Shown here piece by piece: positions 51,601 to 64,000 of a stretch of 64,000 bases of DNA. Made by a program: the position numbers and the translations under genes. This stretch comes from Marisa cornuarietis (Eukaryota; Mollusca; Gastropoda; Architaenioglossa; Ampullariidae). The notes under the pieces were generated by a model. It was given only the letters and a program-made list of their open reading frames with translations, was not told the origin of the DNA and ran no database searches. Location: positions 9,508,501-9,572,500 of the forward strand of contig SMMW01000554.1 of assembly GCA_004794655.1 (NCBI GenBank), read 5' to 3'. How positions within the stretch are numbered: the stretch's first letter is position 1; each line of letters starts with the position of its first letter.

Positions 51601-53005
51601 CATAAAACCGCACATCCCGATGGGAATGTATCTGCCAAGTACCAGAAGGTTAAGACAAAAACTCCTCTGCAGTTTTAAGAAGCTAAGTGCTGGCACGTTT
51701 AAGTAGTCGGGAATACTGGTTGCTTCAAGTCTGGAATCTCGAGAGAATACGAGCTTAAAACCAAGCGTCAGCCTGTTTAAAGAGAGATTTAGCGAAGGGA
51801 GAGAAACTATCCATGGTAACCCAACTCCGACATCCTATCCTTCTCTTCAATATGGACGTGAGCGAGACGACAGGCCTGGTTGCCTAAGATCCTCGCAGGA
51901 GATTGGCGCTGGCTCCTGAGGGTGAAACTATATATATACTTCTTTATACGCTGCTTTTCATGTGGCGAGACGGTGTTCTTGTTACCTGTCACTGCCGGAT
52001 TTATCAAAAGGATACCTTTCAGGCTATGTACATCGGTGATCTGAATATTTGTGAGGAAGAGGGTCTTACTTGAGACAGATTTATAAAAAGACGATTAAAG
52101 TAAGAAAAAGAGAAAAAAGAGGAAGAACACATATATAAAACAGAACGAAGGAAAGAAAGAAAGATACATAAAACAAAAAATAGCGCATTGTCGGTATTTT
52201 ATTTATGTAAATGCATGTGGGAATGAACTTGTGTGCGTGGGTTTGTTTTTGTTTTTGTTTTTTTTTTTTGGGTGGGGGGAGGTGATGGGAAGAGCATAGG
52301 GAGTACTGTAAAGTGGAAAAGTGTAAATGGGATGTTTATTATTATTATTATTATTTGTGTGAACGTGGCGCGATAATGAGGTTGTTTCTGTGCAAGAGAA
52401 CCTCGCTACCAGCATCTTTCATAGCGAAATCTGTTTGACAAAGCTTTCTTAACTTTTAAACTACTAATCAGTCAGAAAATTAGAAAACCTCCATCTGAAC
52501 AATGAGAACCGAAAACAAGAACAGCATGATCTGAAAGCATCTGCAAGTTGCTTCAAAGGCATGTGCTACTGGTAGCCGTTTGTTTCAACACGAACACGGG
52601 TAGTGAGGAGCACCCGACCACGCCCGGCCAGCAGGGCACAACGTCCATCAGAACCGGAGCAGCAGCATCGCCAGTCAGAACTGGGCGTCAGCAAGTGTCG
52701 TCAGCTTCTAATGACAACGTGACCCGACACGAGACGTTCCACAACACTGACTGCACGTGTCGTGCACGAGTCAATGTCTGGCGCACTTGAGGGCTTACTT
52801 TCATGGATGGATGACTGCCAGCTTGTTTATTTTATTTTTTTAAGTCACTGTTACGATGTAGGATGAACAAAGCGTTTGACATTAAATTCGTTGATCATAC
52901 GTAATTGCCAGCGATAAAGGAAAGCTGTTATGTGAATAAAGAATATTCATTCAAGAAGAAAAGACAGTTTATAAGCCAAAAGATAGTGAATTTTTGCCCC
53001 CATCA
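45672..53005. other. Lbx upstream region, part 1; no exon recognised
   Basis: This should be Lbx intron or 5' flank. I searched by eye on the minus strand for the eh1-like TPFSI and the LEELTSKTF block of Lbx and found neither. Notable sequence: a CpG-rich patch at 48600-48890, a TGCG tract at 50935-50992, and a (TA)n at about 49225-49245. Confidence 0.4.
49646..49677 (+). repeat. SINE-like tail with (ATT)n
   Basis: AGGTGCTATACAAATTCTCA followed by (ATT)n is the same type of ending as near 25.1 kb. Confidence 0.4.
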
Positions 53006-53053
53006 TTTGTTTGTTTGTTTGTTTGTTTGTTTGTTTGTTTGTTTGTTTGTTTG
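53006..53053. repeat. (TTTG)n microsatellite
   Basis: About 12 uninterrupted GTTT units. Confidence 0.95.
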
Positions 53054-54970
53054 GCGTCCTACACAAGAGGAATGAGATTTACAATGTGTCCTAAAACATG
53101 CCGTTTACGGCTTTCGTCAAGAGAGGAGACAAGCTTAACGATAACGATAACAGCTGCGGTAGGACTCCTCAACATGCGATCGCCCTCATTTCAGCTTCAT
53201 CGTCATTCGAATTCGGAGATAAGACTGGCGGGTTGTCTTGACACAAGCGATTCATCCTCATTTAGCATGCTTCTCGTCTGGTCCTGTCGGGAGGGGGGTG
53301 GGGGAATGCCTGGCACGCGTGCGTAGCGGGATTATCACTGTGCAGTACAGACCCCCGGCTTCCCGTCACTAGCCCCTATCTCGGACCCTCATTTCTGACG
53401 CTGCTCACATATTTATTTCATGTCGAAGGCCTCACTGACTCGTTCTGCGCCCATTTCTGCAGAACTTCGCTGACAAGGGGAGCATAGGAAAACTGCTAAT
53501 GGGTAATGTATGGCCTCAGCGCTACATGACAAAGGCATTGGTTTTGCATAAGCGTGACCACGGGAAGCTTACAAAGCTGTTATCCTTGCCAACATAGAGT
53601 GCAATCACCAGCCGACATAGTTACAGTGTTACAGTTACACCAGCAAGTCGCCACGCTCTTCCTTCTGACATTACTTCCTCCTTCTCTCCATCCACCAATC
53701 TCGGACTCGGGCTTCGTGCTAAACGGGATATGATAAGTAAGGTGGACGATTAGTGGAGTCAAAGTCATCTGCCTCATTTTCTCATCTGAATAAATCGTTG
53801 TCAGGCCAACAAGGCGTTGCTTTTCTAATTAACAAGGGACGGCACACAAAAACTCGCAACAGACAAACCTGCACCCGTGCACATCATACGCCATCCCCCC
53901 TCCACACACACACACACACACACATTACAAAAAGATTAAAGGTTTAGGAGCGAAAACACAGACGAAAGGATATTGTAACAGACAAAGGGAACAAAGGAAA
54001 GAAGGCAGAACGAGAAAAATTGCTGTTGCAGGAAGAAGACCGAAAGATTAGCAACGAAAAGTAAAAAAAAAAAAAAAAAAATCAGTGGATCTCAGCACTA
54101 AACAAGAAAACATCAGCGCTATGTTTGTGCTCTTTGACGTCAATGTGTATGTTATTTTCTCCTCCGAAGAGATGGCAGGAGCTTTCCGCACCCTTCTCGT
54201 TATAAATCGATTTTAACAGGTTCCAATGTTCCTTGCACACCTTTTCACCTGATAAAGGTGTGAGACGTAGCGAGACAGCCAACTCACGAAGGCCGTGCTT
54301 GTGAGTTACGAAAACATCCTCTCCCCAACAGAAAAAAAGAAAATATCGTTTGTTTGTTTTTGTTTTTTGTTGTTGTTGTTTTTTTTTTGTTTGGTTGTTT
54401 TTTGTTTTTGTTTTTTATTTTTTGATAAAATAATAGTCAAAATGTCGATTTACAAAAATTTATGTAGAATATACTGAGTGGAAGAGTATTATGCAGGTCA
54501 GAAAGCTATAAATGGGCACAGCGCAAACATTAAATTATTTTACCAATTATTTTATGCACCAACTCGACAGAAGACAACACAGGGCTTTCGGCTATTTTCT
54601 AGACAATGGAAAGATTGGCCTTCGAAAAAATAAGAAGGCTTACTAAAACCCAACACAAAACTTCGCACAACATTCTAGATACATTAATAAATTGCTGTAG
54701 TTATTATTTTAAAAAAGAAACTTTGTTATTTTGAATTAATTTTATTTAGTTAGTTTTGTCTAATTTTCAACAGCCACACTCAAACTGACCTGACATCACT
54801 ATCGCACTGTCGATAGGAGTCTTGAAGTATATGTTAATTAGGCATACTATTGTAACTCTTGTATTAACAATGAGGTAAAGGCATTTATATCCTCAAAAAC
54901 TTATGCTTCAATCGGCAAAATCCGAGTCTTCAATCGGTGTCTTCAAAATGTGATTCTAGAGAATCTTTCC

Positions 54971-55006
54971 AATCAATAAATCAATCAATCAATCAATCAA
55001 TCAATC
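54971..55006. repeat. (AATC)n microsatellite
   Basis: About nine AATC units. Confidence 0.9.
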
Positions 55007-57195
55007 TAGTGGGACTCGAACTTTATATTTTCTAAGTTCTTATAAACTATATGTGAAAATGGGAGGAAGGGTAGTCTTTTGCTCCATCTAGTTACCTTTG
55101 TTCATTCTTCTCATCAGCTTGTGATGCTCGGTATTTCTAAACCTGTTCCCCACCAGGATACAGTTGTTGGCTGTTCCCAATGTCACTCGATGCCATACTG
55201 CTGTAACACCAGCCCTACTCTCCTTACCCGTCCAGCGCATGCAAAAGCGTCTCTACAATGTGATGCACATTTTATTGCATAAAAATGGACAAATCATCAT
55301 TCAAATGACACGAGTTTTATTGTGTTATCATAATTTATTGGCCTTATCTCTGCAGATTTGATGGTGCAGCTCCCAGCTAGAACTCTTTCAGAAAGCAATA
55401 TTTTCTCTCACTATCAGTGCTCACAGGAAGTGCTGATTTTCCGTGAGGTCCATAGGTAAGACAGACCATTATTATCAGTACGTATCAGCCATGGCCGTCA
55501 TTTCAACACATTAATGACACGATTCATCTCACTAGGAGGCCAATAGTTGAATTCTTGCTTCTGCTGCCACTATCTCTCTCAAGCCCACAGCATGTGTCGC
55601 TAGATATCAAGAGATAAACGCACACATTAGCACTTCCTCGGTTTCCTCAGTCTGCGTCCGATTGCTTCATTATTTTTATGTGTTTATTTTAAAGAAGTAG
55701 CTTCTTTTCATAGTTTCTATTTTGATTTCTTTAAACGGTTTTTCTGGTTTTCTTGATAATGCATTATTATTCTGCATCCTTGAAGGGCCTCTTTAAGTTC
55801 ACACTTTTACATACGCCAGAAAGACTTCTCTTTTACATAATCTATGAGTATAAAGAGTTCACTTTTACATAAGTTATAAAGCGTTACCTTTTTCGCGCAT
55901 GTCGATGCTGTGGTGTGTATGCAAGTCAGACTGGGGTACCTATGTAGACAAGCTTTGGTGCTTGTAAAGACAGGCTTAAAGGCTTATACGTATACATGAC
56001 AGCGAGGGCGCGAAATGGCGCAGCTGTCTGCACACTCACTGAGCCAGAATATTCCGTCGGCTTTCATCCCTTACCCCTTTACAATAAGTCACCAAGGAAC
56101 AATAAAACAAACATTTTCTTCCCAACTTACCGTTCCATCCCCACCCCAACCCCTTCACACATACACACAACAAGCGCAATAGCAGGCTGACGTTCCTCTA
56201 ACTTTTTAAATCTGTGCTGCTCTGGTTTTTTTTAAGTGTTTCCAGTTCGTTGTTTTTAATTTTCGTGGCAACGAATGGGGACCACCGCAGAAGCCTGGTG
56301 TTTTTAAGACTACTGTAGAAATGGAACAGTCCTTGACGCTTGTGCGGATGGCAGGGCAAAAAGAAAGTACGCCAACAACTGAACTGAGGGAAATGATTAC
56401 GAATAATATTTAGAGCCCCTTGCATCTGGAGGGTTGACATAAAATAGGAGAAACGATGGCGGCTGTAGATATAAGATAGCGACTTCAAGGAGGCCATGCC
56501 GTGTAATTTTCTGCCTTAATGATGATGGGGATTTCAGACGTAAATGACTACCTTGTCTGGCGCAAAACCCTACGTGGCACGACCAGACGGAAAGTGAAAG
56601 CCAAGGTCGTATTTTAGGCAGGAGGGGAAAGACTCATCGAGTAAACCTTGTGGTCCGCTCGTTTCCGGGGCTGTGAGACCAACGTCCTGCGCTGCTCAGT
56701 CGCCCAGATGAACGCACCCTGACGGCAAGGTGCGTGTAAGGACAGAGGAAACACGAGTTTATCACGCGTAAACACATATTTATGGCGCGTAAATGTCGAG
56801 ACGGCTGTGTCCTGCCTCTCTCTCTCTGTCTGTTCATACGCACGTTTTTATCCCAAAGATCAGGATTGAATTGGAAGAAACGAAGGCACGAGGCTGAAAG
56901 ATGGAAAGAAAGAAAAGGAGGGGAGGTAGAGTGAGAGAAAAAAACAACAACAACAGACTAATAGACGTAATCCAGTCGATTCGCTTGACATTCTGCCACT
57001 CAAAGGAATGTCTACTATGAAGGGGGTGGGAGTTTTGTGATGAGAAAAGTGTACAAGTCCTTGGAGTGGAAATAACAGCAGGAAACAAAGACTGATATTT
57101 TAATTTTTTTTTAAAGACATCAGAGCTTGGTCCCTTTCTCTTCCCTCTTCTCTTGCCTTTTTTCTCTTCTCCTTCACCTAATTCTGAATATAACA

Positions 57196-57248
57196 TTAAT
57201 TTATATAGCACTTTACCCCACCGGTCTCAAAGTGCTTTACAAAAAGAA
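57196..57248 (-). repeat. SINE-like tail, reverse orientation
   Basis: TTTATATAGCACTTTACCCC followed by GGTCTCAAAGTGCTTTACAA has the form of a common metazoan SINE/LINE 3' tail read from the other strand. The body is not recognisable. Confidence 0.45.
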
Positions 57249-60200
57249 AAGCACATATAGATGATGATGATGATTGTATTCGTTTTCTTATTTATAACGA
57301 CGCCTTGAGCGCAAGCACGCGCGTGCGTGTGTGTGTATGTATGTGTCTGAGTGTGCGTGCGCGCGCGCACGCGATTTCGTATTTCGTTTTAAGCGTTTTT
57401 GTTTTTTACAGTTTTCAACGAGATCTAATGGAAACGCGGCATAATGGTAATGTGTTGCTGCTTAGAGTGTTGTGGGTTTTAGATATGCTTGGGCTAATCG
57501 ACACATCCCTGCGTCTGCTTGTATACGTATCCCACAGAAAAACAACAGTAACTTAGCGGGATTTGAGAGCACAGTCTGTTGGCAGTGTTTTGATATCGCA
57601 TACGTTTATTTAGGTTTTGAATAACTACCCACTTATTTTCACACATTGAAGAAGATAAAGAGGACGACCAGCAGTAGCAATATCTTATATCTTCGAGGGA
57701 AATGATATAATCGACTATATCTTATGCATACTCGAAATTTATGGCCCACCCAGCTCCGCCCGGTAAAAACTATGCCCTCAAAAATCAAGGAAAATATCTT
57801 CCTCACAGTTCAGATGTAAAATATCTGACCCTAGGTCACTAATCCAGCGTGCCTACTCCATGCCCCGGAGATTTTATGTTTCACATTTCTTTCTTTTCTG
57901 CGTATTCGGAATTTCAAAAAATAAAAAAAAGAATTTGCTCCCTTTTCGAAAAAAATTTTTCAACCTGATCTCCCTTAGTTCAGTTCAGGAATTTCTAAGC
58001 CGTGCTATAGAGTCGAGGAATTGATAAGCTGTGAGCCATTCTCCACATCAAATAGATTTCGCAGCAGCAGCAGCAACAGCCAGGGTCTTCTCCCCGGAGG
58101 AATGAAGGAGAAAGATTTTATTTACTTTGCAAAAAAAAAAAAAAAAAAGGAAAGAAGTTAAAGCCGTGCAGCGTGAGGTACCACTAACCTTCCTCTTCAA
58201 AAAAATTGCAGCACCTTCTGTTCGTACTGCTGCTAGTGGTGGTCTACTGAACTTTACTTGAACATGATATTTTTAAGCAACAAACAAAAAGGAAACGCGA
58301 GAGAAAGAAAGACGAATGAGTTAGTGAATCAAGCTAGGTGTGAAGTCTTTTCAAAGTTTAGCCAAGGACAATCGCTGTTAAAGACTAAAGTAAAACAGTA
58401 GAACAAAACAATCCATTTAGAAAAGATCTCTAGGTTCATTCTGATGTCAGACAAGCAGTCCCGTGTGTGCTGTGGTCAATGGATTGTGTTTAAGAGGCTG
58501 GGCATGGCAGCCTTAACGATGACACTAACATGAATCAGAAGCATGGCCCTGCGGGGGAAAAGCCCACAGGCCAGCTGACAGGGTTGAGGAAAACAACGTC
58601 CATGCATCGCAGCACACTTCAAAGTGCGCCTAGCAGACAAAGACACATCCATCATACGTTCGTCATGTAGTTCATGCTGCTGCCCCCTTTAAAGCGATGT
58701 CACTTGTGATTACTCTTCTTACTTCCCATTCGTATCTGTTTGTCGTCTCTCTGCTTCTCTCTTTTTGTCTAAAACCAACACCCACCCCCATCTCTCTCCC
58801 TCCCCATTTTGTTAGGAGTTTAGACAGTATACATGTTTCTCTCAGCCCTGGATAAGAAAAAAGTCTTTATGCTGGTTTGTGTTAATACATGATTGATCGT
58901 TCTCGTATTTGCTGCAGATGGGATTGTCATCAGTAGCGATTTATTTTTATACTCGCAGAAGCGCGCGGAGCATGTGGATATTGAAGGAAACCATCAAAAA
59001 TGAAGCTTCAGCAGCGAATGAGACAGATTTCTATACTCCTCCCCCATCTTCCTCTCATATTTTGGAACGTTGGTACCTTTTGATATGTTGGGACTTCCTT
59101 GCTAAGCCCCACTTCATAATCTGCACTTTCATAGCCATCTTGTGTCTTGTGTCAACGCTGTTTATCTGCGGTGTGGGAGGGAAGGGGAAACAGCCTTTTC
59201 GATACAGGGGACAAAGTTTTAGACCTCTAATTATTGAGAAGTGTTCTGCTTCTCTCGTATATACACGTTCTTTTGTATTTCATTCGACACTCGGGGCTCG
59301 ATTCTGAACAGCGTTGACGACAATGACAACAGCAGCAAGATCAACAACAACAACATCAGCCGCAACAAAAAAGATATAAATAGGAGACTTTGGACTGCAA
59401 GCCCAAAGGCACAAGTCCCTAACCCTGCAAATAATCGCGTGGTGCTGCATTGCGAAAACACATCGCAGAGGTCTTTTCATCAGTACTGCTCACGCCTTAG
59501 AAAGGAGATGGGGCTAGGGTGGGGGAAAGAGAGAGTTAAACAGAGCTGCATATCAAGAGGAATGCTAAAACACGTGTATAGATTGTCGATTCGTCTCTTT
59601 TATCCTGATTGCTTTACAAGACGGTGCGTTCCAAACGGCTGACAAAGTTGCTTTCTGGACACGCTGTCGGGTTACAGATACCCCGTTTTCTCATTGGCAG
59701 CCCATCTCGAGGGAAGCTGGTAAGAACACAGCGGTACTAGAGAGGAGAGTGGGGAGGGGGCGGTGGGGGGTGGGGGCGGATGGCAAAGCGGGACGGCACG
59801 AGGCGATGACAAGTCAGAACTGCGCATGACTGAACAAGAGCGAGGCTCCAGGCGGGTGGGCGAAAGTGAGGATCCATCTTTTAAAACTCGGAATACACCT
59901 CCGGTTCACACTGCTGCGTTGTTCTTTGATTTGCATCTCTCACTGCACATCATCCGTCACGCCTGAGAACGCCACCCGTGAACTCTTTTCTGGCCTAGCG
60001 TTAGCACCTCATCTCTTATCCCTCCCCATCAACTTCATCTCTCCATTTTCTCGTTTGTGTTGGCTCTCTCTTCAACTTTCTTTCATCTTACTAGTCTCTT
60101 GTTTTCATCTCCTGCGTTCTTGCGATGTTCTGTGGTAGCGCCAGTGACGGATAGATTGACAACCCCATTGCCGAAGATGGATGACTGAGTTCTGGCGTTG

Positions 60201-62924
60201 AGTGTAAAACCTAGCATCACGCCCACCCTTCCACTACATTCCCCCACCCCACTCTCACCATACATTCCCCCACCCCACTCTCACCCCCGCCTAAACCGTC
60301 TGCTCTTGCTGCTAGCCTCTGACGGGGGAAACCGACACGCGCAAAAGCTTAGTTGTGTTTTTTTTTTTAGTTAGTGGTGGTGGGATGGGAGCGGGGGGGT
60401 TGTAGCTTCTTGCAACCCAGAACATGTTCGAAATCTGCGTGTGTGAGAGATGCAGCAATGAAATCGAAGGCAGTACAGTAAAAATTCAAGAAAAAGTAGT
60501 CAGAACTCATTCAGGGAATGCATTCCCCTTCCCTCCTCATCCAATCTCCTCCTTCCCTTGTCCATAACTCCTCTGTCCTTGAAATCGTCACCCAGTACAT
60601 CATCAGACCAGCAACTTTGCGAGTAGAGGCCATTTTCCAATCTGAGACCGTCCTCTAACACCCTCCCAATACCCCCACCCACATCCAGAGGAGGCTGCCG
60701 CCGCCTTTTAAAGAGTGATAAACCCGCCCTTCGCTTGACGAGAAATGCACTCTTTATGGTGGCCATTCGTAGCAAAAGCGCGGGGCGTATATGCGGCCAG
60801 ATTCGCGCTTGGCAACGCGATGCCCTTCCACCCAGCTGCAGCACGTGCAGACGCTGCAAATCACCGCGGCACTTCTGCTGACAGCTTGAAGAGTCGCCAC
60901 GTTGGACCGCTAGCTGCTACGGTGGCACTATGATCTCATCTCCTGGCTTTCTAGTCGCCCATAAACTGTAGTTGTAAACTGGTTTCCTCTCTCTTTCATC
61001 TGTCATTTTGCTTCTTTTGAAAAAACACTCAAAAACGATTCCCCTTTTACCACATCAGCTCCGAAGATGCACGCACAGGAGTTCCCCACCTTAACCCCTA
61101 CCCCGTTCGCGCAACGCAGAGGCAGAAAATGCAGTGCGGGGACTGGCAATGGGAATAGTTTCCCTTCATGTGCAGAACAAATGCGTAAAAACAAGAGCGG
61201 CTGATAACACTTCTAACAGCTTCGTTTGTCATGCGAAAACTTTAACGATAGAAAACAATGTCCCTGCAACTTTAAGAGAAAAACACCGTGAACGCCGAAG
61301 GAAATTTTTTGTTACTCTTTTTTTCCCCAGCAATGTGATACTTGATCAAAGACTTATCTTCCAGACCATTTGTGAACTTGACTATTACATTTCGGAGACA
61401 ATGAGGGCTCTGACTGTGGGCTGAGAGAGAGAGCACAAGAAAACATTTTGTTCAGATAAATTGGGTATCTCCTGCTTTCACTTTTTAATGCTACTCTATC
61501 CTAGAACTCTCTTTAAGTTGCAATGAACGATCCCGTCTCATTGTTTTGCTCGCTACACAAATCCAAAAGCAAATAACCCCAGTGGCGTCATTAATTGCTT
61601 ACAGCTGCTGCTACCAAATCATTTGTAAAATAAAAGTTCTGGTGAAATACATTCTAAGTATACCCAGAAATTTAAGAGGAAATGTTTTCTAATTTCTATC
61701 AGGATAAAGTAAAGAAGAAAGAGCCCAAAAGAAATGAACTGAACTATGACAAAATCGTGAAAACAGAAAGAATCCCACGCTTTAACTGCGCCTGTAGAAT
61801 TTTTTTCTAGCCGAGAAAAAGGAAAAAAAGGTCTAAAAACAACCGACAGCACCTCAAAACGAGAAGACCGTGGGAGGTGAAAGAACATAGGACGCTCCGA
61901 GTTCAAAGCACTCAAAGCAGCTTGGGTTCGTCGACTCGCTGCTGCGCTGTGTTAGCCCTAAGTTCAAGGAACAATTTCCGCACGACAGACCTAAACACAA
62001 CACTAAAATGCGAAGACAGTTACTGTAATGCATAATTAATTCCTGCCTTGTGAAATAAGGTGTGATTGCCTCAGATGCACCGCTCATCGACAGCTACTTG
62101 CGCGCGCAGCTCGTTTAACAGCCACAACAGAAGAAAATCCAGCGCAAGCTTTTTCATATAAATCATAAAATGTTTTGAGATGGCAATGTTAGAGTCCTGT
62201 CTTCCTCTCTGCCTCGGATTCTGACAGTCAGTCGGTCCTAAGGTTCGTAAAAGTAAGCGGTTCGAACCGGTGGAGGTCAGCCTTAGAACAGAGCGAAAGA
62301 AGTGTTTGTAGCAGCGCCAGCGGCAAGAAGCCATTACATCACAAGCGGCCATAAACAATCAGGCTGCGCTTGCGTCTCCACAGTAAGAGCGACCAGCACT
62401 TCCGAGGCTGAAAGTGCGTCATGATGGTGTGTGTGTGTGTGTGAAATGTCAACGATTTAAAGGTTTACGATTCAGTTACGAAGCAAATGAAAATTTCCAG
62501 ATTTAGTCACCTCACTCGTGCAGTCTTGGTGCCAACAAATGAAGGCAAATGACACCACCATCGAAATATGTTCAGTAGCGAACTTAGTATGACCATCGTT
62601 AAGTGAACCTATACAGGCTAATATTTTTATCGTAAAACAACGGTCATCCCACGTCCTGCCAATGACCGATCCGTCGGACTATAGACATACTTTAGATGCA
62701 TATAAACATCTCAGTTAAAAGAGTACGCAGTTTGTATAAAACAACATTTAAAACGGCCAGCGCGTGAAAATGTTAAAGGCACTCCATACTCGGATGCTAT
62801 ACCGGGGATGACATCTGATGAGTGTAACTGAGGGAGCTTTTCGACATACGAGGAAAGGGCCCGGGTTCGTGCGCGTGCCTGGCACCGCCGGTGTCACGAT
62901 CTCAACCTTCGGCCCGCATAGTGC

Positions 62925-62968
62925 GCGCATGCGCGGGAGTCAAGGGGTCATTTCCGCCATTTGATTGG
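62925..62968. promoter_or_regulatory. Promoter-like cluster: NRF1, YY1 and CCAAT motifs
   Basis: GCGCATGCGC (62925-62934) is a perfect NRF1 palindrome. CCGCCATTT (62954-62962) is a YY1 core on the minus strand. ATTGG (62964-62968) is an inverted CCAAT box. Three housekeeping-type motifs in 45 bases suggest a promoter. No convincing coding exon was found on either side in the window. Confidence 0.35.
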
Positions 62969-62991
62969 TCACTTTTATGAAGACAGTGTTT

Positions 62992-63096
62992 CTCCTAGGA
63001 TAAAAGCGAATGGTCGTCTCAGCTGAATATATAGTTAAGTACAAGACATATACATTTACTGTCCTAGCATATGAGCAAATGGTCGTCTCAGCGGAT
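62992..63096 (+). repeat. 69-bp tandem duplication
   Basis: TCCTAG followed by AATGGTCGTCTCAGC occurs twice, about 69-70 bases apart, directly beside the promoter-like cluster. Confidence 0.65.
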
Positions 63097-63669
63097 TACT
63101 GCAACAGATCTTGCTCTGGCAATGGTCGTGAAACAGGCACAAGATTGGAGATTGTCTGGATATCTGACAGTTGATTACCATACCTAGCACATGGTAGCAG
63201 TACATTCTTACAGAAATTCTGCTTTATGTTTAGACCTACCCATGTCCGGTTCCTACTTAGAATATATTACTGGTGACTACAAATTACTGTCCTTTCAGCG
63301 AACACTCGAAAGGTGACTGCCACGAAAATAGACAAACGAGTGAGGTAGGGGACAGCGATGTCAGCTAGACACGAAGATCGTGTAAAATAGCTGAACATTG
63401 TTAGATATGGAGAAGAAAACAACGGCTCCGGACCTACTCCAACTGCTGGAGAACATGCCCATCAGTTCTGTGGGTGGACAGGAGGTGCACGTGTCCGGGG
63501 ACCTTTATGCATAGCATGAACGAACAACGGAGATGGGGAGGGTCAGTCCCCAAATTCTGACAAGATGCTAGGCCTTGTGAGAAAATGCTGTTGAACTATG
63601 AAAACATTGGCCTGTAAAGTTACTTCGGTAGCTGTGGTGTGACCCCAGGTCAGTAGGAAAGTGGGTTCT

Positions 63670-63671
<2 letters not shown>
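63097..63671. other. No gene established; one small open frame
   Basis: A plus-strand frame at 63407-63514 opens MEKKTTAPDLLQLLENMP and has a coding-like third-base pattern, but is only 35 codons and matches nothing I know. It might be a first exon (possible donor GAG|GTGCAC) or chance. Confidence 0.2.

Positions 63672-63747
<76 letters not shown>
63672..63747. repeat. (GT)n microsatellite
   Basis: Uninterrupted GT tract of about 38 units. Confidence 0.97.
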
Positions 63748-63754
<7 letters not shown>

Positions 63755-64000
63755 ATCAGAAACATTAGTGTCGTCATCGTTGTTGTCGACGACTTTTTCA
63801 TTTCTCTTTGTCGACGTTACGAAACGCCTTTGCATTCAGTTTTCAACAGCCCAGCTAGAACTTTCCCCACTTGCTCAACGTTGTCCAGTTGACAACCTCG
63901 TTTCGAAACCGGCAACGCACTGGTTCAAAAAGCCCGCAGAGTTGTCGAAGTTTCTACCTCTCTATTATCTGGGCTTTTGGCGCGGCGAGCAGGGGGAGTT
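63748..64000. other. Right end, nothing recognised
   Basis: The sequence is moderately GC-rich and no motif or exon was identified. Confidence 0.4.

Larger units (their letters stand above)
53054..62870. other. Lbx upstream region, part 2; no exon recognised
   Basis: No protein family was recognised. Simple repeats include (AATC)n at 54971-55006, poly(A) at about 54064-54081 and 58129-58148, T-rich sequence at 54345-54425, and (TG)n at 62424-62443. Several frames of 100-135 codons (for example 58909-59307, and 60500-60859 on the minus strand) carry no family signature. Confidence 0.35.

Noticed and set aside
60500..60859. 119-codon minus-strand frame considered as the missing Lbx exon
   Set aside because: Contains no eh1-like or other Lbx N-terminal motif and no donor in the required phase.
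62210..62290. Possible tRNA gene (GGTTCGAACC)
   Set aside because: The B-box-like word is a palindrome, and no matching A box or cloverleaf arms are found around it.

Overview
The window is animal nuclear DNA. It is AT-rich (estimated by eye at about 60% AT), has GT-AG introns of a few hundred bases, long intergenic stretches, dinucleotide microsatellites and many decayed LINE, SINE and MITE pieces. The homeobox gene Lbx makes it a bilaterian. The mix of interspersed repeats looks like a lophotrochozoan, perhaps a mollusc, but that is an inference and no species is claimed.

Only three genes can be supported. At the left edge, two short minus-strand exons encode the N-terminus of the anaphase-promoting-complex subunit CDC23/APC8, and the rest of that gene lies beyond base 1. 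A few hundred bases away, head to head with it, is a complete nine-exon WDR54 gene on the plus strand (about 326 codons). One of its introns can only be read in frame with a GC-AG boundary. About 38 kb further on, the minus strand carries the last two exons of Lbx (ladybird). They contain the whole homeodomain, split between residues 44 and 45, and the complete C-terminus. The upstream exon or exons of Lbx were not found in the remaining 18.5 kb.

Layout: 1-305, frameshifted reverse-transcriptase fragment inside a CDC23 intron; 691-1113, CDC23 exons; 1114-1602, shared promoter region; 1603-5858, WDR54; 6654-7221, MITE whose arms are arrays of a 15-bp motif; 7501-7640, tRNA-derived SINE; 13834-14078, 67-bp minisatellite next to a minus-strand TATA motif; 14773-15022, Harbinger-like MITE; 16770-17412, decayed L2/CR1-type LINE; 22190-22310, second tRNA-derived SINE; 35340-35727, degenerate 32-33-bp minisatellite; 44185-45492, Lbx; 45.5-64 kb, mostly featureless, with a promoter-like motif cluster near 62.9 kb.

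No operon, CRISPR array, tRNA gene, rRNA gene or plausible new enzyme system was seen. The most interesting items are the WDR54-Lbx linkage, which also exists on human chromosome 2p13 (recalled from memory), the divergent CDC23/WDR54 pair, the GC-AG intron, and the desert around Lbx that may hold its enhancers.
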